Source: Streptomyces sp. SID13726
GTDB taxonomy: Bacteria > Actinomycetota > Actinomycetes > Streptomycetales > Streptomycetaceae
Assembly (NCBI RefSeq): GCF_010548375.1
Contig: NZ_JAAGLY010000002.1
Span: 744,001 to 808,000 of the forward strand
Reading direction: 5' to 3'
DNA: 64,000 nucleotides
Below, in pieces: positions 50,992 to 58,704 of this stretch. Position numbers and translations under genes: made by a program. The notes beneath the pieces are model-generated. The model was not told the origin of the DNA. It ran no database searches and was given only the letters and a program-made list of their open reading frames with translations. Numbering within the stretch: the stretch's first letter is position 1; the number at the start of each line of letters is the position of its first letter.

Positions 50992-52323
50992 TCAGTCCTC
51001 CTCGCCCGCCTTCGCGAGGGCCAGCAGGCTCGCGTGGACCTCGGCGCGCAGCTCGCGCATGAAGCGGCGGCTGAAGCAGGCCGTGTGGTGCGGGAACTCG
51101 ATGGCGAGGCGGCCGTCGAAGGACGTCACACAGGCCATGACAGGGCTGCGGCCGAGGTGCGGGAAGTAGTGCTCACGGGCGGGTACGAGCCGTACGTCGG
51201 TGAGGTAGGTGCCGGCCGGGAGGCGCGGGCCGGACACGGCGCCCATGTTGGTCACGATCACCGTGCCGAGGTGGAGCGTCGGATGCAGCGGCGCCGACTC
51301 CATGATCCGCAGCTCCTGGAACTGCTCGCCGCGGTCCAGGAACTGCCGTACCTCGTCACCGACTTCGCGCGCCAGTTCCAGCACGTCGGTGTCGGTGGCG
51401 ACGGTGCGGGTCTGGAGGTGCATGGTGACCGCGGCGACCATGACCGAGGCGGGTACCGGCGGCGTGAGCCGTGAGCGCAGGTCGACCGGTGACACGCAGC
51501 GCAGGGCACGCGGTCCCGTGCCGTCCAGGCGCCGGCGGGCGGCGAGCAGCATGACGGCGCTGACCAGGGCGTGCACGGACACCCCTTCCGCGCGGGCCCG
51601 GGCGCGCAGCCGCGCGGTCGGCTCGGTGCCGAGGAGCAGTCGCTGGACCTCGATGCGGTGGGTGTGCTCGGGCTCGGTGTCCGTGGACCTCATGTCGTAC
51701 GTGGATTTCGCGGCGTGCGTGGACTTCACGTCGTGCGTGGACTTCACGTCGTACGGGACGAGTTCGGCCGGATGGCCGCCGATCTGCTCCACCCGTCGTC
51801 GCAGGTACTTCGCCGTCTCGTCGGCGTCGGAGGGGGGCAGCAACGCACTGATGGGGGCGGGGAGTTCGGCCGCGGGCGGGTGCGGGGTCCCGGCGCCGTC
51901 GACGAGTTCGCGGTAGCGGTCCCAGAGGGCGTTGAGGAGGGCTATCCCGCTGTGTCCGTCGGTGATGACGTGGTCGACGCTCAGGACCAGGGTGTGCCGC
52001 TGCTCGACGGGGTCGCTCACGAGCACCGCCCGGGTGAGTGGACCGCCCACGGGCAGCGGGGAGTTGAGCTCTTCGCCGTACACCTCCTCGCCGCCGGTGC
52101 GCAGCCGCAGCCGGGGCCGCTCGGCCGCCGGGAGGGTCTCCAGGGCGTGGCCGTCGCCGTCCGGGACGATGCGGGTCAGCAGTGTGGGCTGCTCCGCCGT
52201 GACCGCGTCGAACGCGGCGGTGAGGGCGGCGGTGTCGACGGGTCCGTCGAGGACGCAGGAGAGGACCGCCCTGCTTCGCTGGGCTACGTAGAGGTTTTCC
52301 GCGGGGCACAGCGCGCGTCGCAT
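50992..52323 (-). CDS. antB: AntB-like HxxxDG acyltransferase (PapA/condensation-fold)
   Basis: This 443-residue stand-alone condensation-fold enzyme has the catalytic motif HVITDG (~118-123), and the second-half segments expected of PapA-type O-acyltransferases are present. In antimycin biosynthesis AntB esterifies the C-8 hydroxyl of the dilactone with various acyl-CoAs; the location right after AntD supports this. An 18-bp repeat expands a loop at ~193-216 into a DVKSTH-type array (51676-51747). The start at 52323 gives a normal family length. It runs opposite to AntCD and is divergent from the AntM-like gene. Confidence 0.82.
   Translation of the reverse strand: MRRALCPAENLYVAQRSRAVLSCVLDGPVDTAALTAAFDAVTAEQPTLLTRIVPDGDGHALETLPAAERPRLRLRTGGEEVYGEELNSPLPVGGPLTRAVLVSDPVEQRHTLVLSVDHVITDGHSGIALLNALWDRYRELVDGAGTPHPPAAELPAPISALLPPSDADETAKYLRRRVEQIGGHPAELVPYDVKSTHDVKSTHAAKSTYDMRSTDTEPEHTHRIEVQRLLLGTEPTARLRARARAEGVSVHALVSAVMLLAARRRLDGTGPRALRCVSPVDLRSRLTPPVPASVMVAAVTMHLQTRTVATDTDVLELAREVGDEVRQFLDRGEQFQELRIMESAPLHPTLHLGTVIVTNMGAVSGPRLPAGTYLTDVRLVPAREHYFPHLGRSPVMACVTSFDGRLAIEFPHHTACFSRRFMRELRAEVHASLLALAKAGEED
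51676..51747. repeat. 18-bp in-frame tandem repeat inside the acyltransferase gene
   Basis: Four head-to-tail 18-bp units begin at 51676, 51694, 51712 and 51730, each related to GTCGTGCGTGGACTTCAC; the third and fourth differ at one base. Because 18 is a multiple of three the frame is kept, adding a hydrophilic six-residue repeat (D-V-K-S-T-H) to a surface loop of the acyltransferase. Confidence 0.8.
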
Positions 52324-52605
52324 GCAGTCAGCCTTTCTCCATTGCCTGGTCGACTCACCGCAGGATAAATCCGATTCCGGCTCCGGGAGACCGCCAAATC
52401 GGCTCCTCGACAAGGATTCGAGGGATTCTCCAGCGCCGGATTCCCTCCCTCTCCTTTTCCCTTGAGTTCTGTTCGTGCGTCACTCGAATCGACCTCGAAC
52501 ACCTTGACCGGCCAACTCCCCGTCGAGCAGTGTGAGCATTCGGAATGCGGGGTGCCGGCTGCCCGCATTTCCTTATCCGCAGCGCCCGAATGAGGAGGCA
52601 CGACC
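52324..52605. promoter_or_regulatory. Divergent intergenic region antB-like / antM-like
   Basis: This 282-bp gap is noticeably less GC-rich than its surroundings and contains several GGATTC/GAATC-type words. A weak promoter candidate for the rightward gene is TTGACC at 52504-52509 with CAGTGT 18 bp later. Nothing coding was seen. Confidence 0.35.
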
Positions 52606-53388
52606 TTGGCAGGGACCGGACGACACCAGGGCAGGACCGCGCTGGTCACGGGAGGCAGCCGCGGCATCGGACGGGCCATCAGCGCACGGCTGGCACGGGA
52701 GGGCGCGCTGGTCGCCGTCCACTACGGGCACGACGAGGCGGCCGCGGACCGTACGGTCAAGGAGATCGAGGCGGACGGCGGCCGGGCGTTCGCGGTCCAC
52801 GCGGTGCTGGGCGTCCCCGGTGACGCCGCCACCCTGTGGTCGGCGTTCGACCGCGAGCTGGTCCGGTACGCCCCGGACGCCGCCCCTGGCCTGGATGTCC
52901 TGGTCAACAACGCCGGGATCACGCTGCCGCGGACGATCGAGCATGTCACCGAGGAGGACTACGACCGGGTCTTCGCCATCAACACCAAGGCCCCGTTCTT
53001 CATCCTCCAGCAGGGTCTCGACCGGCTGCGGGACGGGGGCCGGATCATCACGGTCTCGTCGGCGGCCGCCCGGATCGCCTGGCCGACGATCATCGCGTAC
53101 GCCATGACCAAGGCGGCCCTGGACCATGTGACGCTGTCCCTCGCCGTGCAGCTGGCCCCGCGGGGCATCACGGTGAACTCGGTATCCCCCGGCATCACCG
53201 AGACCGAGATCAACCCGACCCTGAAGGACCCGGTGATCCGCCGGACGCTGTCCGCGCACTCGGTGTTCGACCGGCTCGGCGCCCCGGCGGACATCGCCGA
53301 CGTGGTGGCCTTCGTGGCCGGCGACGACGCCCGCTGGGTGACGGGGCAGTGCCTCGACGCGTCCGGCGGCGTCCACCTCGGTCTGTGA
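52606..53388 (+). CDS. antM: AntM-like discrete ketoreductase (SDR)
   Basis: This 260-residue SDR has TGGSRGIG (~residue 15), NNAG (~100), a catalytic Ser in TVSSAA and the pair YAMTK (~165). Its C-terminal GQCLDASGG matches FabG-type reductases. It starts with TTG at 52606; a strong GAGGAGG site seven bases upstream decides this. In antimycin biosynthesis the free-standing ketoreductase AntM reduces the ketone formed after AntD extension, creating the hydroxyl that AntB later acylates. That fits its position divergent from the AntB-like gene. A general FabG-type role is the fallback. Confidence 0.78.
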   Translation: MAGTGRHQGRTALVTGGSRGIGRAISARLAREGALVAVHYGHDEAAADRTVKEIEADGGRAFAVHAVLGVPGDAATLWSAFDRELVRYAPDAAPGLDVLVNNAGITLPRTIEHVTEEDYDRVFAINTKAPFFILQQGLDRLRDGGRIITVSSAAARIAWPTIIAYAMTKAALDHVTLSLAVQLAPRGITVNSVSPGITETEINPTLKDPVIRRTLSAHSVFDRLGAPADIADVVAFVAGDDARWVTGQCLDASGGVHLGL

Positions 53389-53461
53389 CTCCCCCGCCGC
53401 ACGAGCCCGGCAGTCGCAAGGAGCAGTCCATGAACGACCGCACGCGCGCGGGTGGCGCACC

Positions 53462-54367
53462 GTGACCGCCCGGGAGATCTCGGCCTTCGCCGCCGAGGAG
53501 GAAGAGCGCGTCCTGAGCCTCAGACCGGTCCTCGCGCCGGTGCACGGGAAGTACGGCGACCATCCCCACCAGGTCTACGACGCCTGGCCCGCCGCGGACC
53601 CCGAGGCACCGCTGGTGCTGTTGCTGCACGGCGGGTACTGGCGCTACGACCGGATGCATCTGACGCCGTTCGCCGCCTGGCTGTCCCGGCAGGGCTTCTC
53701 CGTGCTGCTGCCGGGCTTCCGGCGCTCCGGGGGCGCCGGCGGATATCCGGAGACCTTCGACGACATCGCCCTGATCGTCGACACGCTTCCCCAGGGGCGG
53801 CCGTACGTCCTGGCAGGACACTGCTCGGGCGGTCATCTCGCGCTGTGGTGCGCGGCCCGCGCGCTGCTGCCCACCGACTCGCCCTGGCACACGACATCCC
53901 TCCCGCCGGCCGTGCTCGCCCTCGCCCCGATCACCGACCTGGAGGCCACCCGCCGGGACCGGCTCAGCAATGACGCGGCGCTGCAACTGCTGGGCGGCGC
54001 CGAACTGTTCGGGGGACGACTGCCGTACGTCGATCCCCTGACCCTGCTCAAGGGGCCCGGGACGACGGACGTACGGACGGTGCTGCTGCACGGCGAGGTC
54101 GACGAGGAGGTGCCGCTGTCGCAGTTCGCGGACTACGCGGCGGTCCACGGCGACCTGGAGACGGTCGTCCTGCCCGGCATCGGCCACTACACGCTGATCG
54201 AGCCCGACGCGCCGGGCGCGGTGGCGGTCGCGGGCACCATGCGCCGCCTCGCGAACGAAGCGAACGAAGCGAAGGAAGCAGCGGCGGCGACCGGTGGCGC
54301 GGGAACCGCCGAGAGCGTCGAGACCGCTGAGACCGCCGATGGCACCGAAGGACACCATGGTCCTTGA
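53462..54367 (+). CDS. antO: Kynurenine formamidase-like alpha/beta hydrolase (AntO-like)
   Basis: This 301-residue alpha/beta hydrolase contains HGGYW (~residue 56), the oxyanion motif of kynurenine formamidases. The nucleophile elbow reads GHCSGG, which places Cys rather than Ser at the nucleophile position. The acid lies in HGEVDEEV (~217) and the His in GIGHYT (~240). The last ~35 residues are a low-complexity Ala/Glu/Thr tail. With the tryptophan dioxygenase and kynureninase encoded 7-9 kb away, it could hydrolyse N-formylkynurenine to kynurenine. In known antimycin clusters the hydrolase AntO has also been linked to late formyl-group chemistry. It follows the AntM-like gene by 73 bp. 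Confidence 0.68.
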   Translation: MTAREISAFAAEEEERVLSLRPVLAPVHGKYGDHPHQVYDAWPAADPEAPLVLLLHGGYWRYDRMHLTPFAAWLSRQGFSVLLPGFRRSGGAGGYPETFDDIALIVDTLPQGRPYVLAGHCSGGHLALWCAARALLPTDSPWHTTSLPPAVLALAPITDLEATRRDRLSNDAALQLLGGAELFGGRLPYVDPLTLLKGPGTTDVRTVLLHGEVDEEVPLSQFADYAAVHGDLETVVLPGIGHYTLIEPDAPGAVAVAGTMRRLANEANEAKEAAAATGGAGTAESVETAETADGTEGHHGP

Positions 54368-54632
54368 CCGGCGCGCGGGAGCAGCCGACGACGCCGACAC
54401 CCAGGGTGCGGTGCCGGTCGTCGTCGGCCTGTGTCGTCCGGCTCGGCGGCCGCCCGGATCACGGGCCCGCCGAGGACGCGACGCTCTCAGCCTGCGGCGC
54501 GGTCCTCGACATTCACTTGAACAGGGCCGGAAACGACCGTCCCCGAATGGCCCGGCCGACGTGGAAGCGACCTTCCATTCCGCCGTCGGCCCAGCCGGAA
54601 TTGTTTCCCCTGCTTTTCCCGACGGTCTCCGC
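54368..54632. other. Convergent intergenic gap
   Basis: About 265 bp between the convergent AntO-like hydrolase and response-regulator genes. Base composition is mixed, with an AT-richer patch near 54510-54610. No clear terminator stem or gene was recognised. Confidence 0.3.
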
Positions 54633-55244
54633 TCAGGGCAGCCAGCCCTGCTCATAGGCGATGCGGACCGCGTCGATACGGCTGCGGGCGCTCAGTTTGG
54701 AGACGACGGAAGTCAGATAATTCCGCACCGTTCCTCCGGAGAGGCACAGGTTGTCGGCGATCTCACCGACATCGGCACCCCCGGCGACCTGCCGCAACAC
54801 CTCCGTCTCCCGGATCGAGAGCGGGTTCTCCAGGCAGTCCCAGGCACCCAGGAGCAGTTCGGGGTCGATGGCGGTACGGCCCGCGGCCACCGCGCGGACC
54901 GACTTGGCGAGCTGGGCCGGCGGCGCGTCCTTGAGCAGGAAGCCCTGGGCGTGCGCGGCCAGGGCGCGCCGCAGCAGTCCCGGGCGGCCGAAGGAGGTGA
55001 GGATCAGGGTGCGGCAGCTCGGCAGTTTCTGGTGGAGTTCGGTCGCCGCGGTGAGCCCGTCCGTACCCGGGAGATCGATGTCGAGGACCGCCACGTCGGG
55101 CCGGGTCTCCAGAGCGGTCGGCACGATATCGGTCCCCCGGCCCACCGAGGCCACGACGAGCAGATCCGCCTCCATCTCCATCAGGGCGGCCAGCGCCCCG
55201 CGGACCATGTGGACATCCTCGGCGAGCAGGATTCTGGTGTGCAT
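54633..55244 (-). CDS. NarL/LuxR-type response regulator
   Basis: This 203-residue response regulator has an N-terminal receiver domain: an acidic pair in LLAEDVH, phospho-acceptor Asp in VAVLDIDLPG (~residue 55), a Thr in LILTSF and Lys in LLKDAPP. A C-terminal LuxR helix-turn-helix follows (LSIRETEVLRQVA, SGGTVRNYL). It is downstream of, and in the same direction as, the histidine kinase gene, so they form a two-component system. Pairs of this layout (NarL type with a HisKA_3 kinase) are common regulators in Streptomyces. Its position between cluster genes suggests it controls them. Confidence 0.88.
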   Translation of the reverse strand: MHTRILLAEDVHMVRGALAALMEMEADLLVVASVGRGTDIVPTALETRPDVAVLDIDLPGTDGLTAATELHQKLPSCRTLILTSFGRPGLLRRALAAHAQGFLLKDAPPAQLAKSVRAVAAGRTAIDPELLLGAWDCLENPLSIRETEVLRQVAGGADVGEIADNLCLSGGTVRNYLTSVVSKLSARSRIDAVRIAYEQGWLP

Positions 55245-55328
55245 GATCGTGTACTTTCGCTCGTTTCCTGCGCTCCGGCCGCACTCCGGAACGCTTCCTC
55301 CACCCCCGTTGCTCAGGACAGCGGCCGC

Positions 55329-56510
55329 CTAGGCGTGCGTGGGCCGCAGTGGTATCTCGGCGACGAGGCGGAACCGCCCGTCCCCGGTCGCCCCCGACTC
55401 GACGCGCCCGTCCAGCTCGGCGAGCCGGGCGGCGAGGTTGGCCAGTCCCTGGCCACCGGGATGTCCGGCGGTGTCCGGGTCCACGCCGTCGTTGACCATG
55501 ACGAGCCGTACGCAGTCGTCGGACGCGGTGAACGTGACGTCGAGGGTCCTGGCCTCGCTGTGTCTGATGACGTTGGTGGTCCCTTCTCTCAGCACGACGG
55601 CCAGTACGGCGTCCAGCGCCGGGTCCAGCCCGTCCTGACCGGTCGTCACCATGGTCACCTCGACATCCGCCATGGCCAGGGCCGACCGCACCAGTTCCTG
55701 TTCCGCCTCGAAGGAGAGCGGGCAGCGGTAGCCCCTGGCCAGCACCCGGAGGTCGGCGAGGACCTGGCGTGAGGCTGCCAGGATCGCCGTGATCTCCTGG
55801 CGGGCCCGGCACTCCTCCGCGGGGACCAGTCGTCGGGCCACTTCCCCCTTCAGGATGATGGTGGACAGACTTCCCCCCAACAGGTCGTGAAGGTCTCGTG
55901 AGAAGCGCAGGCGTTCACGTGTCACCGCGACCCTGGCCAGTTCCTCGCGTTCCGCGTGCACTTCGGCGACCAGGCTGGAGAGGCGGCTGAACCCCCAGAT
56001 CATCCAGCCCGTCAGCACCGTGTTCACGGCGCACGAGACGGCCAGGGCCAGCGAGCCCTCCGTCCAGGCGACGCCGAGCGATCCGGCCACGACGAGGGTC
56101 CACAGAAGCCAGACCCCGCGCATGTTGACCAGCAGGACCGAGGCGGCCAGGGGACCCGTCATGCGGTTCCAGGCGTGGCCGAACCAGAGCAGCGGCAGAT
56201 ACGTCAGTACGGCCTGCGCGCCGAGGACCGCCAGCGTCCGGCCGCGGCCGCGGTACCGGGTCCCCGTCCGCATGATGACGCTCTGCGCCGTGAACACCAG
56301 CGCGACCAACGCGAAGAGCGCCAGGAGCGCGCTGCCGGAACCGGGGCGCGCGGTGCGTCCGCTCACCAGGTCGAGCAGGAGCTGCGAGGCGATGTAGGCG
56401 AGCGGGACGAAGGCGATGGCCCGGGTCAGCCAGTACGTCGGGATGTCCTGGTCCGGCAGCGGCCGCACCCCGACCTTTCCGAGGTCGAACCCAGGTCTCA
56501 TGAATGGCAT
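55329..56510 (-). CDS. Sensor histidine kinase (HisKA_3 type)
   Basis: This 393-residue kinase has a membrane half with several hydrophobic segments (~30-180). A dimerisation/phosphoacceptor helix RDLHDLLGG (His ~205) and an ATPase domain with REGTTNVIRHS and GGQGLANL boxes follow. This is the DesK/NarX-like class that pairs with NarL regulators. It has little extracellular sequence, so it probably senses a membrane state or a hydrophobic signal. The gene lies 84 bp upstream of its response regulator and is divergent from the SARP gene, sharing an intergenic region with an AT-rich palindrome. Confidence 0.87.
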   Translation of the reverse strand: MPFMRPGFDLGKVGVRPLPDQDIPTYWLTRAIAFVPLAYIASQLLLDLVSGRTARPGSGSALLALFALVALVFTAQSVIMRTGTRYRGRGRTLAVLGAQAVLTYLPLLWFGHAWNRMTGPLAASVLLVNMRGVWLLWTLVVAGSLGVAWTEGSLALAVSCAVNTVLTGWMIWGFSRLSSLVAEVHAEREELARVAVTRERLRFSRDLHDLLGGSLSTIILKGEVARRLVPAEECRARQEITAILAASRQVLADLRVLARGYRCPLSFEAEQELVRSALAMADVEVTMVTTGQDGLDPALDAVLAVVLREGTTNVIRHSEARTLDVTFTASDDCVRLVMVNDGVDPDTAGHPGGQGLANLAARLAELDGRVESGATGDGRFRLVAEIPLRPTHA

Positions 56511-56953
56511 TTCCAGTCACCCGGAACCGGCCACGTCGAGTGCGGCCGACGAGTGGCGGATATTCGTCGCCTGAAGTAATCGGAGCATGGTAAAAACGCG
56601 GCCACCATGACTACCCCGACCCGACGCCCCTCATTCAGTGATGCCCCGCACACGGATAACTCCGGCACGGAATCAGGGTGAGCCGTGAGTGGGGGGATGC
56701 TCATGGCTCCATAATGACGGACCTGGCTATCGTGTCAAGATCCTTAAGAATTAAGGAAGTTAAGGTCTTCGAGGACAGATCTTACGTTTATGGACAGCCG
56801 ATGAACGGTCGGCCGCGCGGCCGACCGCACCGGAGCCGCGCTCGAGCCAAGACATGACATATTCACATGCCAACTCGTGACGGGATCACTGGGCCCCGCG
56901 AGGCACGCCTGCCAGTCTTCGAGGCAGGTTCCGCCAGACAGCAGAGGACTCAG
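56511..56953. promoter_or_regulatory. Divergent promoter region, kinase / SARP gene
   Basis: This ~440-bp region separates the leftward two-component genes from the rightward SARP gene. It is distinctly AT-rich in its middle compared with the rest of the window. It carries the palindrome TCCTTAA-GAA-TTAAGGA at 56741-56757 and further TTAAG or TCAAG words at 56735 and 56760. The SARP gene may start at ATG 56867 or, as chosen here, ATG 56954. Confidence 0.5.
56741..56757. promoter_or_regulatory. AT-rich palindrome, candidate operator
   Basis: Seven-base arms TCCTTAA and TTAAGGA flank a GAA centre. Extra half-site-like words TCAAG (56735) and TTAAG (56760) flank it, giving four related pentamers spaced 7-9 bp. 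SARP sites are usually direct repeats 11 bp apart, so the spacing is not classical. A response-regulator or SARP site is a reasonable guess only. Confidence 0.4.
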
Positions 56954-57793
56954 ATGACGAACATCACGGTGCTCGGGCCGTTCACAGCCACCTACGGGCA
57001 GTCGTCGTTCGCCCCAAGTGCCACCAAACCGCGCCAGGTTCTGGCACTCCTGGCACTCCAGGCCGACCGCGTCGTCACCGCACCGACCCTGATGGAGGAG
57101 ATCTGGGGCGAGGATCTGCCCCGCAGCGCCGCGACGACCCTGCAGACCTACATCCTCCAGCTGCGCCGCCTGCTCTCCGCGGCCCTGGACTGCGACGCCG
57201 TGGAGGCGAAGGACGTACTGGTGACCCAGCACGGCGGCTATCTCCTGCGGGCCAGGCCCGAGCACGTCGACGCGCGGGAGTTCGAGAAGCTGGCCGCGTC
57301 CGGGGCCAGGACCTTCGAGGCCGGTGACGACCACACGGCGTCCCAGGTGCTCGGCCAGGCCCTGGGGCTGTGGCGCGGGCCCGCGCTGATGGACGTGAAG
57401 GTGGGCCGCGTTCTCGAACTGGACGTGGTCCGCCTGGAGGAGATCCGGATGACCGTCCTGGAGCAGCGAGTCGACGCCGATCTGCGGCTCGGCCGGCACG
57501 GCGAACTGGTGCCGGAGCTCTCCGTGCTGGCCGCCCGGCACCCCATGCACGAGACGTTCTGCGCCCAGCTCATGACGGCCCTGTACCGGTCCGGCGGCGC
57601 ATGGCGGGCCCTGGAGGCCTACCAGCGGTTGCGCACGGCCCTGGTGCGGGAGCTGGGCCTTGAGCCCTCGCAGCGGCTGAAGCGGCTGCACCAGGCGGTG
57701 CTCGCCGGCGAGGAGTTCACCGATCACCGCGGCTTCGCCGCACCCCACGGCCGTGCCGCGGGCCGGCTGAACAGCCGGACGAACGCCGCCTGA
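56954..57793 (+). CDS. SARP-family transcriptional activator
   Basis: This 279-residue Streptomyces antibiotic regulatory protein has an N-terminal winged-helix DNA-binding domain of the OmpR type (~1-95; PRQVLALLAL, VVTAPTLMEEIWG, TLQTYILQLRRLL, GGYLLRA). A bacterial transcriptional activation domain follows (~100-250). There is no NB-ARC or TPR extension, so it is the small ActII-ORF4-like class. I chose ATG 56954 because family members begin with a short strand such as ITVLGPF. ATG 56867 would add 29 residues. Small SARPs are usually cluster-specific activators, so this is the best candidate for switching on the core genes. Confidence 0.9.
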   Translation: MTNITVLGPFTATYGQSSFAPSATKPRQVLALLALQADRVVTAPTLMEEIWGEDLPRSAATTLQTYILQLRRLLSAALDCDAVEAKDVLVTQHGGYLLRARPEHVDAREFEKLAASGARTFEAGDDHTASQVLGQALGLWRGPALMDVKVGRVLELDVVRLEEIRMTVLEQRVDADLRLGRHGELVPELSVLAARHPMHETFCAQLMTALYRSGGAWRALEAYQRLRTALVRELGLEPSQRLKRLHQAVLAGEEFTDHRGFAAPHGRAAGRLNSRTNAA

Positions 57794-57802
57794 GAGGCCG
57801 TA

Positions 57803-57853
57803 CGCGGGACCGTGCGGGCCGATCGACGCCACGGGTCGGCGCACGGTCCCGCG
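57803..57853. terminator. Long-stem terminator after the SARP gene
   Basis: A perfect 14-bp inverted repeat, with CGCGGGACCGTGCG at 57803-57816 and its complement at 57840-57853, has a loop that contains a further short GGCC-type pairing. It starts 10 bp after the SARP stop and lies between convergent genes, so it can serve both. Confidence 0.7.
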
Positions 57854-57855
57854 GT

Positions 57856-57917
57856 GGGCCCGGCTGGGTCGCCGCCCGTGCGGAGCGGGCCCGGCTAGGT
57901 CGCCGCCCGTGCGGAGC
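57856..57917. repeat. 31-bp tandem duplication spanning a gene's stop codon
   Basis: Two head-to-tail 31-bp copies, 57856-57886 and 57887-57917, differ at one base (G at 57866, A at 57897). The second copy contains the TAG stop and last codons of the leftward thioesterase gene; the first lies just beyond the stop and has lost it. It looks like a recent slippage duplication. Confidence 0.85.
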
Positions 57918-58635
57918 GCGGGGCGATCCGCTCCAGCCGGTCCGTCAGCGCTGTACGGAACTCCGGCTCGTCGAGGAAGAAGTGGCCTCCGCGCAGCAGC
58001 GTCAGCTCGAAGCGCTCCGCGGTGAGGCCGGCCCACGCGGCCATGCCGTCCCGATCGGTCAGCAGGTCATCGAGGCCCGCGTAGGCGGCGATCGGCACGT
58101 CCAGGGGCTCGGTGTGCGGGTGGGCGTAGGTCTCGACGATCCGCAGGTCGGCGCGGAGCGCGGGCAGGAACACCCGCAGGACCGACGGTGTGTCGAGCAG
58201 GACCTGCGGGATGCCGCCCATCCGGCTCAGGCCGGCCGCGAGCGCCGCGTCCGGAAGCTGGTGCAACGGCTCGTGGGACGGTGGGAGTTCGGGGCTGATG
58301 CGGCCGGAGACCAGCAGCAGTTCGGGCGGTGTCCCCCGCTCGCGCAGCCGACGCGCGGTCTCGTAGGCGACGAGGGCGCCGAAGCTGTGGCCGAACAGGG
58401 CGAAGGGCCGCTCCCGGCCCTCCCCGATCAGCCGGACCACCTCGGTCACGACCTGCTCCATGTCCGGCAGCGGGCGTTCGCGCAACCGCGTTCCGTGGCC
58501 CGGCAGTTCGAGCGGGACCACCCGCACTCCCGGTGGCACCGCGGCCTCCAGGCGGGCGTACGGCTGGGCGCCGCCGCCCGCGTGGGGCACGCAGTAGAGA
58601 GTGAGCCAGGTCTCGGTGGTGGAGACCTGCGTCAT
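57895..58635 (-). CDS. Type II thioesterase (second copy in window)
   Basis: This 246-residue alpha/beta hydrolase has CVPHAGGG as the oxyanion region, GHSFGA (~residue 88) for the nucleophile, and Asp and His (GGHFFL) in the usual places. It is the second editing thioesterase in the window and differs clearly from the one at 37146-37850, so it is not a recent duplicate. The ATG at 58635 has AAAGGAG upstream. It follows the crotonyl-CoA reductase gene on the same strand with 68 bp between, so both are likely co-transcribed. It probably clears misloaded carriers of one of the assembly lines. Confidence 0.87.
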   Translation of the reverse strand: MTQVSTTETWLTLYCVPHAGGGAQPYARLEAAVPPGVRVVPLELPGHGTRLRERPLPDMEQVVTEVVRLIGEGRERPFALFGHSFGALVAYETARRLRERGTPPELLLVSGRISPELPPSHEPLHQLPDAALAAGLSRMGGIPQVLLDTPSVLRVFLPALRADLRIVETYAHPHTEPLDVPIAAYAGLDDLLTDRDGMAAWAGLTAERFELTLLRGGHFFLDEPEFRTALTDRLERIAPRSARAAT

Positions 58636-58670
58636 GGAGGGGCTCCTTTCACAGGGTGGAACAACCCGGC

Positions 58671-58704
58671 GCCTCGGCAAGGGTGTTGCCTCGGCAAGGG
58701 TGTT
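58671..58704. repeat. 17-bp perfect tandem duplication
   Basis: GCCTCGGCAAGGGTGTT occurs twice without a gap, at 58671-58687 and 58688-58704, reaching the first base of the crotonyl-CoA reductase stop codon. It is a small local duplication in the spacer between two co-directional genes. Confidence 0.8.

Noticed and set aside
54294..55772. Rightward open frame of about 490 codons over the response regulator
   Set aside because: It overlaps two genes with complete two-component motifs and has no features of its own.
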